Part shown: positions 47,689-58,524 of the stretch, in pieces
Numbering within the stretch: the stretch's first letter is position 1
How the letters are laid out: the number at the start of each line of letters is the position of its first letter
Assembly: GCA_025330725.1 (NCBI GenBank)
Contig: JAIWND010000005.1
Span: forward strand, 868,001 to 932,000
Origin: Chlamydoabsidia padenii
Lineage: Eukaryota; Mucoromycota; Mucoromycetes; Mucorales; Cunninghamellaceae
DNA: 64,000 bases
Reading direction: 5' to 3'
Notes under the pieces: model-generated
Database searches by the model: none
Told to the model about the DNA's origin: nothing
The model's input: the letters and a program-made list of their open reading frames with translations, nothing else
Translations under genes and position numbers: made by a program

Positions 47689-48969
47689 AGCCAACAATAG
47701 GAATGAGTGCGGGGGGACAACTTGTCCGTCAAGCACAGGTTCTTGGAGGGGGGCTTGTTTAAAGGGGAGGTTTTTGTATAGGGGAGTTTGAACAAAAAAA
47801 GAAGAGGAAAGAGAAGGAAAGAAAAGGAATTTTAGAAATCGCGTTTTTATAGTTGGCAATGTGGCGGGATTATAATAATATGGCGAAAAAGCATTTCCTT
47901 CTTCTTTGCCTTCCCATTCCAAAGACAATCAACTTGGTGCTCTTCAACAGGGAACTTCCATTTGTTGTAACGATTGAATGATGAAGATAAACAAAAAGAG
48001 GTGACGAAGCAACTGACTGTGGTAGTAATGGGCTCTCTTGGAAATTATCCAAACAGGATCAACACGGCAAAGGTAAAAGAAAGGCATAAAGAGAAAGTGG
48101 TAGTAATGTATACTATCTCTTTCTTCTTGGACAACCACCTTATCCGAGGCTCTAATACTAATGCTTTTCAATTCATGTTGATGTAGAATCGATACCTACC
48201 AGTTGACCTTGGACGAATCTCTTTTTTACCTTATACAACAAACCGGGAAAAAGGATGACGTTCTCTGAATGGAATGCAATAAGCTTTGGTTGAAAAGAAG
48301 AATGATGCTATCGCAAACTCGGTAGACATCGAGGATGGATTGGGTGGTCAAGTGCGACGATGGTACACCTCTTGATTGCAACTGGGGATATATATGAATG
48401 TCAAATCATTCATTGGTTCAGGAAGATCAAAAGATGATGCCTTGTGGATAACAATGTGGTAGATCAGTTTTAGATTGGTTTTATTGTAGATATAGTGTTA
48501 TGTTCAATCTTAATGTCAATAAAGTCTTGTTTTATCATATGTTTGCTAGTCAATTTGAATACGTTTATCAATGAAGGTGTTTCTATCATAAATGATTTAT
48601 GTATTACGATGGGTAACACATATATACATAATGAATCGTGTAAAATTCATGCTTTATTTTTTTTTGGCCCGGGCAACCAAAATTACCTGGGCAGCTAATT
48701 GTTTTTGTTACTTGGTCCTTTTTTTTTTTCCTTACAAAGTACAGGTGAAAGTCATCGAAAGTCTCGACTCACCAACATAAGGGTCTCGGAGCTTGGCTTT
48801 TGCAGTGATTTATGTTGGAAATATGCTATAGTGTCTACATCGCCACTTTACTCATTAGTATCCGTTGACAATTGGAGCGATTAGAGCTTTTCCAAATCTT
48901 AGTAGAGGCAGGCGGGATCAGAAAATGAATTCAAGTTTGGTCTCGTCTGTCCATTTTTTATTTAATTAC

Positions 48970-49365
48970 AAAAGCCAGGTTAAAACGATCTTGAGGCTAT
49001 ATTGCTCCATACAGTGGACTTGGTATATTGACCATTATGTAAAGTTTGTTGGAAATGGGCTAAAGAATGCTCATGGTCACTTTTGTCATTAGCATCACTT
49101 GTTCATTAAGGCAGTAGAGCTCTCTTAAGATTCCAGGCGAGAGTAAGCGGGTTTTGAACTAAGTTATATCTTGTGTGTCAATTTTCATTCTGCAACTTTT
49201 TTTTAAAAAAGTCAGATCAAAACGATCTTGAGGCTATAATACTCCATACAGTGGACTTGGTATATTGACCATTATGTAAAGTTTGTTGGAAATGGGCTAA
49301 AGAATGCTCATGGCCACTTTTGTCATTAGCATCACTTGTCCACTAAGGCAGTAGAGTTCTGCTAA
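48970..49365 (+). repeat. two direct copies (about 150 bp) of a dispersed repeat
   Basis: Copies at about 48970-49121 and 49207-49365 share nearly all bases, for example ACAGTGGACTTGGTATATTG and GTTTGTTGGAAATGGGCTAA. They lie 237 bases apart. More diverged relatives with CACTTTACTCATTAGTATC-like strings lie near 48730-48900 and 55900-55960. Confidence 0.75.
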
Positions 49366-49853
49366 CAATTCCAAAGTAAACCCGTAATTCAAAGCCTGTC
49401 GGGGGAAGGGAAAGGTTAGTTTTGCTTGGGTTTGATATGATTCGGCGATTGGATGTATTTTTTTGAACTAAAAGCCCCTTGAGATTGGCCTTCTTCTTTC
49501 ATCATCTTACATTACTTGCTCTCCTCTTTATGGCTTTACTTTGCTTACCACATTCATCTTGAACTGACTTGCAGCTGGGTATGAAGACGGCTCAACCACT
49601 AGTTTGCATCTTCCTTTGGGACTTGTTGTTGTGGTATTTGCCACCCGTTAAAAGGGTCCTCGGGACTTGCGCGCTCTCCCAAAGCGTCGACCAAATCACG
49701 CTCTCATTGTTTTCTTAAGAATACTAACTGTTTGCCTGTAGTTCCAGGGTTCATTTTGTCCATTGATCCATTCCAATTGCCGGGTTGTATCATCATCAAA
49801 ACAAAGAAAACAGAAACATATGTTTTATCTCACTTTTTTTTTTTAGATTCTAC

Positions 49854-49999
49854 AAGCTGACGACATGCTGGGCAATTTGGCACTCATTGGCTTTACAAGT
49901 AATGCTTCAACTTTGACTGATTTTATTGTCTTTATTGCCAATCCTATAGTGTATACACATGCCTTCCTGATTTTGCCTACAAGAATCTTGCAACAATGA
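49854..49999 (+). pseudogene. possible orphan exon or gene relic
   Basis: After a pyrimidine-rich acceptor (TTTTTTTTTTTAG) a 47-codon hydrophobic frame stays open to a TGA near 49997. It looks protein-like (ADDMLGNLALIGF...IVFIANPIVY), but no matching upstream exon was found. Confidence 0.25.
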
Positions 50000-50598
50000 T
50001 ACAAGTCCCATTAACAAGTCGACCATGAAATACTCTGGCACAATCAATAACCCTTAAATCCACATGCTTACAAGTAGCTTACTAGGATCGATGATGATGA
50101 TGATAATAATAATAATAAACAAACATTATGTATCCTCACTCCACCTTTGATATTCTTTTAATTAAAAAATGCATTTTAATAAATGAAACCTTTTTTAACC
50201 ATCTTTTTGTATTTTTTGTTTTGGTCATTTATGCATAAAGGTGTCCTCGAGGCTTACACCCACTTTGAAAACCCGCCTATGCCGTTTTGAAAAGATTGAT
50301 GTTATCTTGATGAAGGACAACATTTGTAAATAGCCCAGATCTAAATAAAGCGAGGGAAGAATGATTGAGTACCCATCATCCTTACCACTGTCGATTCATC
50401 TCCTCTTCTCCCAAGTTGCCAAGAACATGAAAGAAAAAAAGTGGAGGATGGCGGTATTTTAATTTGAAAAGGCGCTCTTGATGGTATTTTTCCGCCTTCT
50501 TTTTTTTCTTTCTTTCTTTCATTCTCCATCTTTTTTTTTAAAAAAAAAAAATCCACCCTCTCATCTAACCATAACTTTGTTTACCTGTATATAATATC

Positions 50599-51539
50599 AT
50601 GGCAAGCAATCTGACGACAAACATCCAACGCTTCTTTGGGAAGAAAACACCTGATGAACTGGTAAGCATGTTTAAAGCAAACAAAATAAAAAAAGGGGGG
50701 AAGGAGGACTCATCTTGTAATGGGCTTGTGTAGGTTAAAAAGTGGCGACAGGAAATCCGACAACAACAAAGAGCCATCCAACGACAAATTCAAGCTATTG
50801 ATATTGAAGAAGCCAAAGTGAAGAAATCGATCAAACAGGTGGCCAAGAAAGGGGATACGAAAACGTGCAAGATGCTAGCGAAGGAATTGATACGATCGCA
50901 ACAACACAAGAACCGACTGTATACAAGCAAAGCACAAATGAACTCTATTATTATGCAATTAGAACATCAGTTAGGTAGGATAAAGAGAAAAGTGTTTGCT
51001 GATATAAAGTGGAACTAACCCATTTTTTTTAAAGCAACACTCAAAGTGGCAGGGGCTCTACAAAAAAGTGGTGAAGTCATGAAGCTGGTGAATAACTTGG
51101 TCCGATTACCTGAAGTGTCCCAGGCAATGCAACAAATGTCGGTGGAAATGATGAAGGCGGGTATCATGGATGAAATGATTGAAGATACAATGGATATGAT
51201 GGATGATGATGATCTTGAAGAAGCCGCTGATGAAGAAGTCAATTCCGTACTCTTCCAAATCACTGATGGTAAAACATATATATAAATATATATTTATATA
51301 TAACCCATCAACGAAATACTGATCGCTTTGCTTAATGTGTAGGTATGCTTGGTGAAGCCGGATCAGTGGGACCTGCTTTGGAAAAGAAACAGGAAGAACC
51401 AGCTGAAGAAGACTCTGAAGAAGAAGGCCCTGAATTGGAATTAATGCAAAAGCGATTACAGGTAATATCACTTGCTTAGGATGATCATTGTGTTTAATTT
51501 TACCTTTTTCTTGTTCTTTTGTAGGCTCTGAAAGGATAG
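50599..51539 (+). CDS. ESCRT-III subunit Vps24/CHMP3 (223 aa)
   Basis: This is a coiled-coil subunit that caps or remodels ESCRT-III filaments during multivesicular-body sorting. Exons: 50599-50661, 50734-50974, 51035-51268, 51343-51461, 51525-51539 (224 codons with stop). An N-terminal basic helix (FFGKKTPDELVKKWRQEIR) is followed by the long alpha1-alpha2 hairpin (to about 120). Conserved KVAGALQKSGEVMKLVN and MKAGIMDEMIEDTMD blocks come next. The acidic C-terminus has a MIM1-like ELELMQKRLQAL end that would bind Vps4. The last exon is only 15 bases. Another ESCRT-III gene follows in the same direction 270 bases later. Confidence 0.93.
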
Positions 51540-51683
51540 ATCTTACACCCCTACCCTCTAATTTATTATTATGTATATGTTTATTATTAGTATTGTTATG
51601 TTTGTTGGTTATATACAATAAAAGAATCCCCCCTGGTGTGATATATATATATATCTTATGGATCGACCACTGTCAATTGTCAT

Positions 51684-51694
51684 TTTAAACCCCG
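51684..51694 (+). promoter_or_regulatory. promoter element (TTTAAACCCCG)
   Basis: A copy of the recurrent element lies about 120 bases before the Did2 start codon, followed by a T-run (51750-51779). Confidence 0.4.
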
Positions 51695-51750
51695 ATTCTA
51701 ACGTGCGTCATTTGAAAACTCAATTGTCTTGGTCTTGGCTTTTTTCTTTC

Positions 51751-51781
<31 letters not shown>

Positions 51782-51809
51782 CTTCTTCCTTCTTCAACAT
51801 TCTTTAGAG

Positions 51810-52759
51810 ATGAGTGGACTCGAAAGTAAGTAAAAGATAAACATATAACCATTCATACTCAACTTGTACTAATTTGACTCCTATCCTTTAATAGAAAACC
51901 TATTTCAATTGAAGGTAATTCTCTCCTCCCTCCAGTTGACTTTATTGTTTAACTTTCTTCTATGATATACAGTTTACTGCCAAACAACTGAACAAGCAAT
52001 CCAAACGGTGTCAAAAAGATGAAGGACTAGAAAAAGCCAAACTTAAAAAGGTAAGTCAAAACCACTATAGAATAATCAACAAAGAGAGAATATTGATGGA
52101 TTGTTTGTATCATGTAGGCCATTCAAGATGGTAATATGGAAGGGGCTCGTATATATGCGTCTAATGCCATTCGAAAGAAGAACGAAGCTCTGAATCTACT
52201 CCGATTGTCTTCACGTATTGATGCCGTTGCCAGTCGGGTACAAACTGCTGTGACCATGCGAAAGGTAAAAAAAAAAGGATGGGGACTTCTCTCTCTGTCT
52301 TTCTGGATCTTGAATTTATACTAATATACATTCTCTATTATAATGAATAGGTGACAGGATCGATGGCTAGTGTTGTCAAGGGTATGGATAAAGCAATGGA
52401 ATCAATGAATCTAGAAAAGGTAATCAACAATAGTCTCTTTCTTTCTCTTTCTTACTGACAGCTTTGTATGTCATGTTACTGTATAGATATCGATGGTAAT
52501 GGATAAATTCGAATCACAATTTGAAGACTTGGATGTACAAACGGAATATATGGAAGGCGCAATGGCTGGAACAACGACAATGACTACACCACAAAATGAA
52601 GTCGAAACTCTTATGCATCAAGTAGCTGACGAGCATGGATTGGAAATGAAGGAAGAATTGGGTAGACTCGAACCAAGTGCTGTCCTTGGTGAATCAAAGA
52701 AGAAGGAAAATAACGAAGATGCTTTATTGACTGAACGATTAAAGGCATTACGGCAATAA
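51810..52759 (+). CDS. ESCRT-III-associated Did2/Vps46/CHMP1 (200 aa)
   Basis: This is a regulator of Vps4-driven ESCRT-III disassembly. Exons: 51810-51825, 51895-51914, 51973-52050, 52118-52264, 52351-52419, 52487-52759 (201 codons with stop). The first two coding exons are only 16 and 20 bases. The [32 protein letters not shown] and [19 protein letters not shown] blocks are diagnostic of CHMP1. The protein ends [10 protein letters not shown], a MIM1 motif for the Vps4 MIT domain. Length and architecture match the family fully. Confidence 0.95.
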
Positions 52760-53128
52760 TGGACGACTTGAAATTCCTGTATATCTATCTATGCTGATAC
52801 CCTCTCTTGCCATCTTTTAGTACTAGCATATAGTTATAGGTTTAGTCTTTTTTTGTTTGTTTTATTGTTTAAATGTTCTAATAAAGAATTACATATTATA
52901 TTATATCCAATCACTTTTTTTACATGATTCGAAACATACAGGAACCAACCTCGTTTAATCGCATAGCGAAAAGTCACAGGGTTTGGGGTCATCGTTGGGT
53001 TTCATTGAAAGTCCGCTTTTCTTTTTTGCTTATTTTTGACCCCTTCCAAGTTTTTTTCTATTCTTTCTTTTCTTTCTCTCTCTCTTTTTTTTTTTCTTCT
53101 CTTCTACATACATTTATCAATACACAGC

Positions 53129-54501
53129 ATGGCTGCGGCCACCATGTTAGATATATTGGGTGACACTTTAAAGTCAATATCATTTGACTTTCCTCCATAC
53201 CATCTTACTGACTTTGACGACTCCTTGGGCGGTGCTTGGTAAGTAGCGGACTCTCTTTTTTTTTGTTACCTTGTCGCTTTGAACTCATCTTTTTAATTTA
53301 CAACAGGTTTGTCTCACCCACTCAACATGCACTGGAACTATTGGTGTTGGTACCGATATTCACTGGTTTGACTCTATTTTTTGGAAACAGGGCTTTTGGG
53401 AAACAGTAAGTCACATCATGAAAGAAGGGGGGATATCTACATGGCCGGATTAAGAACAAATAAAGGGGGGGGGATGGGGAAGGAAGGAAAAAAAAAGGAT
53501 ACTGACTAACTGATTGATTGATTGATTTTATAGTACGGAAGCTTACCGCTTGATGAAGTCAACACACAAAGTTCCCAAAGCTACAGTGATGGAACGGATC
53601 TTTGTTGCACTATTGATCGGATCATTTGGCATTACTTGTGCTCACAAGACGGTGACCCAAACCTTACTATTTCTCATGCAGGTAATACACACTCTGGGGA
53701 GGGAAGGGGGATGGCTGTCTGTGTTTTGATTTTGGTGTGATATCACATTTCCTGATTGGGAATCAGGTTAACTAAACTTTTTTTTTTTTTTTTTTTTACT
53801 GTTTTAGCCTTGTCATGCAAGTGCTTTGTTATTGATTATAGTGATGCTTTGGCCTTTTAAACAAAATCCTTTGATTCCTAGATTACTATTGAATACGTAC
53901 TATTATACATTGTGGGGTGCCATTCTTGCCTTGATCTTCCCTGATCTACGGGATCATGATATGTTGGGTGAAGTCTTCAACTTCTTTTTGGGTAATTCAA
54001 TGATATATAAGAAAAGAAACAATACTCACTTTTTGTCTTGTGTTAGAACATTCATTGATATTGATTGTGCCTCTGTATCTCATTTCTCACCCACGATATG
54101 TTACGATCCCTCCATCTGTGGACATGGCTCTCTTCTCCTTCTTCCTTTATGCTTTTTACCATAGTCCTATACTTCATGTATTTTCCTTGTGGTCTGGATA
54201 CAACCTCAATTATTCCCTGGTCCCTCCTGCACGTAAGTGAATCTAAAAAAGAAAAGAAAATCGACAACAGTTTAGGAGTGGAAATGAAAGAAAGGGGTGG
54301 GCTATATGGACAAGAATGGAGTACACTAAACTTGACTTCTTTAATCTAGTTGGATTCCTTATCGAAACTGGTCCGGGTTACCGATATATCATGTATACAG
54401 CAGCCTTAGTCAACATGTTTTGGACTCGGTACTTACTAATGGATGGGTATCACAAGTTGATTCAATGGACTCGACAACAAAGAAAACTTAAGGCATGCTA
54501 A
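53129..54501 (+). CDS. TMEM164-family multi-pass membrane protein (292 aa)
   Basis: Exons: 53129-53238, 53307-53405, 53534-53681, 53808-53991, 54047-54232, 54350-54501 (293 codons with stop). The product has about seven hydrophobic segments. Family-like strings include CHASALLLIIVM with the conserved Cys-His, LNTYYYTLWGAILALIFPD, IVPLYLI and GPGYRY. TMEM164 members have been linked to acyl transfer in ether-lipid metabolism in animals; transfer of that role to this fungus is inference. The promoter is strongly CT-rich (53050-53105). A T-run intron sits before the exon with the Cys-His block. Confidence 0.78.
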
Positions 54502-54779
54502 TTAAAATACAGTAGTAATATAGTGGGTGCTTTAGGTAGGTTGGGGTTTATCTGTTATTTGGAAAATAAATTATGTATTTCTTCTTTTATAATCCTCCTT
54601 GAACAAGGACTATACAACATTTTTAGGGGGGGGGATGAAAAATAGGTCAGTTTTGGGTAGATTGATCATACCGAAACACTGACTGGGTTTGTATTTCTAT
54701 CTCCCTTTTCCTCCTTTATTCTCATTCTTACCTATTTCTCACCTTTTATCTTCTTCTTCTCTTTGTTTAGGCATATCAA

Positions 54780-55478
54780 ATGAATACAAGCGAACCTCTG
54801 GTATTCTCCTTTGATAATCATTTCAACACCAGTTTTGCTGCCGACCTACTTTCACAATTTGATTTGAAACGCCAACAGTTATACTCAACAAATACGCCCG
54901 ATGATCTACCGACAACAACCAAACAGCATGCTTCCGATGAAGACTCTAGTGATTCATTAAAGGCAAACGATATCAACTCACCAGACGACGATTCGATCCA
55001 CATACCTCAAGTGATACCACCCATTCAAACATTGGTCGAACAACAAAATCATGCAACTGAATCAAAGCCCGTCGAGCCGACTCCAACTCCGCTCGACCAA
55101 CATCAGCAATCAACAGATGCCATGTCAAGTCCACATCATCCAAACAAGTCAAAAGCAGATACAAACAATGACCACGACGAAAAGTCTTTTTATCGTAATA
55201 GTGGATCAATCATAGATAATCATACCGAGGAAAATATACCTTCCCCTTTATTATTACCAACCATCACTAATCCTCCTGCCTCAAATGCATCTCCATTACC
55301 TTGTCGCTATCCTCCAAAGCCTCTACATTACTCCCCTATAGTGGATCCTCCAAACGATCGTCATCGTGCGTCCTTCCCCTGGCGAAGAAAATCAACCATC
55401 ATCGAACCAATGCGGCGGCAATCTGAACCTGGCGATTCAAGGCAGCGGGTGAAGGGTCGTCGATCCTTCTTTTTTTAA
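54780..55478 (+). CDS. hypothetical disordered protein (232 aa)
   Basis: This is a single uninterrupted frame after a CT-rich leader (54697-54770) whose ATG follows GGCATATCAA. The product is Ser/Thr/Pro/Asp-rich and looks disordered throughout. A more ordered N-terminus has NHFNTSFAADLLSQFDLKRQ. The basic C-terminus RRQSEPGDSRQRVKGRRSFFF contains arginine-directed phosphorylation-like RRxS motifs. No domain is recognised. AATAAA motifs follow near 55547. Confidence 0.6.
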   Translation: MNTSEPLVFSFDNHFNTSFAADLLSQFDLKRQQLYSTNTPDDLPTTTKQHASDEDSSDSLKANDINSPDDDSIHIPQVIPPIQTLVEQQNHATESKPVEPTPTPLDQHQQSTDAMSSPHHPNKSKADTNNDHDEKSFYRNSGSIIDNHTEENIPSPLLLPTITNPPASNASPLPCRYPPKPLHYSPIVDPPNDRHRASFPWRRKSTIIEPMRRQSEPGDSRQRVKGRRSFFF

Positions 55479-56221
55479 ACACTATAATCTTTATTAACAT
55501 ATCCATTAATTTTAACGCAATTACATACATATATAATTATATTTTATAATAAAAATCATACTTTAAAAAACTTGGAGTCTTTTTAATGTTGAGTCTTTTT
55601 ATGTGAATGTGTTGATAAATAAAGATTTAAAAAAAAGACAGGGGTCAAAAGATATTTACGGTTATTCGATGCTATCATTAAACTAGTTATATAAAGGATC
55701 TATAGTACTAAACTAGGGTTGTTATAGGCTGATATGGTGTTGTATATGGGTGTGGGTAATACAAAGTAAAATGTACTATTCTGAAGAGGTGGTACCTATG
55801 CATGATTTTCATAAAATTTCAATTCCCGACATTTATGTTCCAGCCTGAAACTGTCACGACCCTGACTGATACAACCGTCTGAGAGTTTGGCACCTTAACT
55901 AAAGTGGGTTAGGAATAACTATAACCACTTTAATCATTAGTATCGATTGAACAATAGAGTCAGTAGCACTTATCATATTGTTCACAAGATAATTGTATTG
56001 AATCCCCGCCAGATAGTATTTTCGTCGATTAGAGAAAATTTTAGCCCGAGTGGCTTCCTATAGGCTTCATTTCATTAATGCAACTGTGATGGCCAATGTC
56101 CTGTATAAGATTGTTAAAATTTGACAATGTATGGGTTTTGATTATCTGAATTTTTCTTTTTCACATCACATAAAAGAGCATTGTAAATTCTTTTTAACTT
56201 TTCAACCTCTTTAACAAACAC
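55479..56221. other. intergenic with diverged repeat and promoter elements
   Basis: Two recurrent elements, ATTTCAATTCCCG (55816-55828) and ATTGAATCCCCGCC (55997-56010), bracket a diverged copy of the dispersed repeat (about 55835-55960). No supportable gene is seen in this stretch. Confidence 0.45.
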
Positions 56222-56350
56222 ATGTCGGTCAATTCTTGGAATGAGAATATGGCTGGCACCCCTCCTTTGAGAGGGAAGGGTACCGGGCTTCGGTCAACGG
56301 TAAGTGAAAAAGAAAAGGAAACCACATACTTCCCACAGAATACTAACTGA
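56222..56350 (+). CDS. possible small gene (42 aa or spliced)
   Basis: The ATG sits in good context (AACAAACACATG) after an ATAAAAG TATA-like stretch. It opens a 26-codon segment (NMAGTPPLRGKGTGLRST part) that ends at a GTAAGT donor. A TACTAAC branch motif and an open second segment (RRLFDEKFKLPWILQ) follow. Unspliced, it is a 42-codon frame. I could not settle a splice that keeps both segments in phase. No family is recognised. Confidence 0.3.
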   Translation: MSVNSWNENMAGTPPLRGKGTGLRSTVSEKEKETTYFPQNTN

Positions 56351-56584
56351 TATTTCATTCGCCGCTTGTTCGACGAAAAATTCAAGTTACCCTGGATTCT
56401 CCAAGGTAAAGACCATTTTTTTGTAAACACAATTATATGATATGCGCCAGTATCACTTTAAGTCAATTCATCATTAAACCAAACACATAAAAAGTCTAAT
56501 TTTTCATTAATCAAATGCATTGTTTATTAGTGAGTTGATCAAAAAAAAAAGTATTCTAACTAGATAAATGGTAGGTATATATGA

Positions 56585-58075
56585 TCAAATCAAGTTTTTG
56601 TCCGTCATCCAGTACATTTCTTCAGCGTACCCTAACAAAGACAAAGCAAGTTGGTGAGTCATTGTATTGTAGTACCCCCACACAAGACCACTTACCTGAT
56701 AGGGCTCGCACCTTGATAGCTTCGTTTGGATTCTTGGTGATGGAACCTGTTGTATCGGTACCAGAAGATTGAGTCAGGGCATGTTTTTCAAAATAATCCA
56801 CCAATTTATTAGTATCCTCTGCGGATGATAGCCGTACATGACACTAATTTGTTGTTGTTGTTTTTTTTTTTAAAAAAAAAGGCAAGTGAGACAAACATCC
56901 ATAAAGTACGCAACTACTTACCGAATCTATTCCCTTTTTATGCTTCATAAATGTGATCGAGGCTCCGGATTGTTCCAACAAGGTCTATCAATTGCATTAT
57001 ATTAGTATTTCAACTTCATTTTTCTTCTTCTTCTTTGTATGATTGCTTACCTTGATGGTCGTCTTTGCGCTTTTAATGTGAGTGTTTTGGACAAAGGCGA
57101 TGACATTTTTCGGGTAATCTTCATCTTGGGTTGGTGGTTCTGGTTGTTCATTGTACTTTGTCCATAGCTGCTTGATCTGTTCGGCGCATTTTTGTTGATG
57201 AAGAAGATATTCGTCCCTATATTGGATCCATTGGCGCCTTGTCCACGTGTAAAGAGAGAGAGAGAGAGAGAGAGAATCAGTAATCAATTTTTTTTTTTTT
57301 TTTTCCTATAGACTTACTTTGTCATCACCCTGAGCTTGGCGATTTCCTTGTCATTCATGATATCCACTGCTTTATCCACGTCGTCCTTATTTTCAAATTC
57401 CACAAAACAATAGCCATGGAATCCTGTGTTCCCATTACGATCGGCGGGGAAACGTACAAAAACAACAGGGCCAACATGTTTTTCGAAAAGATCGACTATA
57501 ACCTGTTCAGTGCCGTGCTTCTTCCCTAGTCCTTCCTTGTTGTAATAAAATAAAACCAAAAAACAAAAAGGAAGGTTAGACGTTGTAATGATGGGATTTT
57601 TTGGTACTTACTACATAAATGGACCAGTCGTCTCGTTCTTCAGTTCTTCGTCGTTTTACAAGGTTGCGGTCTACAATTTTATTGAGAGTAAATGGATTGA
57701 TCAGGCCAATAGAAGTGCCATCTTCAGAGACCTATCGATAAAGGTACATTTTGTGAGCAGATTATTTGTATCTTGTTTCATGGCTTACCTTGAGTTTTGC
57801 TTTCGAAGGACCATGAACAGCCTCCTTGAGATCTTCCGCTGTTACTTGAAGCAACTTCATTTTCTTCAGACCAATTAGTTTTTCAAAAGGGATGCCTATG
57901 GAATGAAAGAGGGTAGAGGGGTAAGTGCCAATGATCTATAAACAGACGAATTTGTTTTTACTTTACATCCATCGTTTCGTTCGTGCAAGTATTGCTGCAT
58001 GACTTTGTCCCACCGAAGATTAGCATCACTGAAATACGTTTCCAAAGTATTGACGATTTGCTTTTGGCGATCCAT
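56585..58075 (-). CDS. La (lupus antigen/Lhp1-like) RNA-binding protein (332 aa)
   Basis: This protein binds the UUU-OH 3' ends of new RNA polymerase III transcripts and aids tRNA maturation. Exons: 57967-58075, 57789-57895, 57612-57731, 57318-57535, 57051-57237, 56922-56984, 56696-56843, 56585-56631 (333 codons with stop). The N-terminal La motif (about 1-90) has QIVNTLETYFSDANLRWDK and IPFEKLIGLKKMKLL. RRM1 (about 105-190) has DWSIYVEGLGK and GYCFVEFENKDD. A Lys/Glu linker follows, then a C-terminal xRRM-like region (VIAFVQNTHI... to EEMYWMTDKNLI). It has a TTTAAATCCCG promoter element 75 bases upstream. Confidence 0.9.
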
Positions 58076-58150
58076 GGTTTTTAAAATCGAACGTGAGAGG
58101 AGAAAGGAATGTCAACTGCTTTTTTTTTTTCAGGTTTTGTCAAATCTGAG

Positions 58151-58161
58151 TTTAAATCCCG
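58151..58161 (-). promoter_or_regulatory. promoter element (TTTAAATCCCG on plus)
   Basis: A copy of the recurrent element lies 76 bases upstream of the La start codon. The rest of 58076-58524 is intergenic, with an A-run near 58466-58483 and no supported gene. Confidence 0.45.
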
Positions 58162-58524
58162 ACCTAGGAAGATCTTGACGGCATGTAAAGCGACTACATA
58201 GATCAAACCTGCCTTCTATAAAATACAAGCACACAAACCAGTATAATCAATCAATAGCATATTATTATAGAGTTGGTAGACTTACCCACATTGGTGCGAG
58301 ATTCCGCTTGTCATCCTACTAATAAAAAGATAAATTAGAGTCTTTGCATTAGATGCATTAATAAATGAGTAGGACATTAGCGATATAACAGTTTTATTAC
58401 AGTCAATAAAGTGGGTTTAAATAGAGTGGTAGCAAAAAGGTCAGGGTAAAAAGTTTAACAGAGGTAAAAAAAAAAAAAAAAAGTACATATTATGATATAT
58501 CAAATTTGTCTAATGATAAATAAA

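Larger units (their letters stand above)
47689..50598. other. gene-poor interval with relics and a dispersed repeat
   Basis: The interval contains a possible coding relic on plus around 48000-48480 (frequent stops) and the repeat copies at 48970-49121 and 49207-49365. A 47-codon open exon-like piece follows a T-rich acceptor at about 49847. A CT-rich promoter for the gene at 50599 begins near 50490. No complete gene is supported. Confidence 0.4.

Noticed and set aside
48000..48480. Protein-like plus-strand stretch
   Set aside because: Stops occur in every frame at short intervals and no splice model rescued it; noted only as a possible relic.
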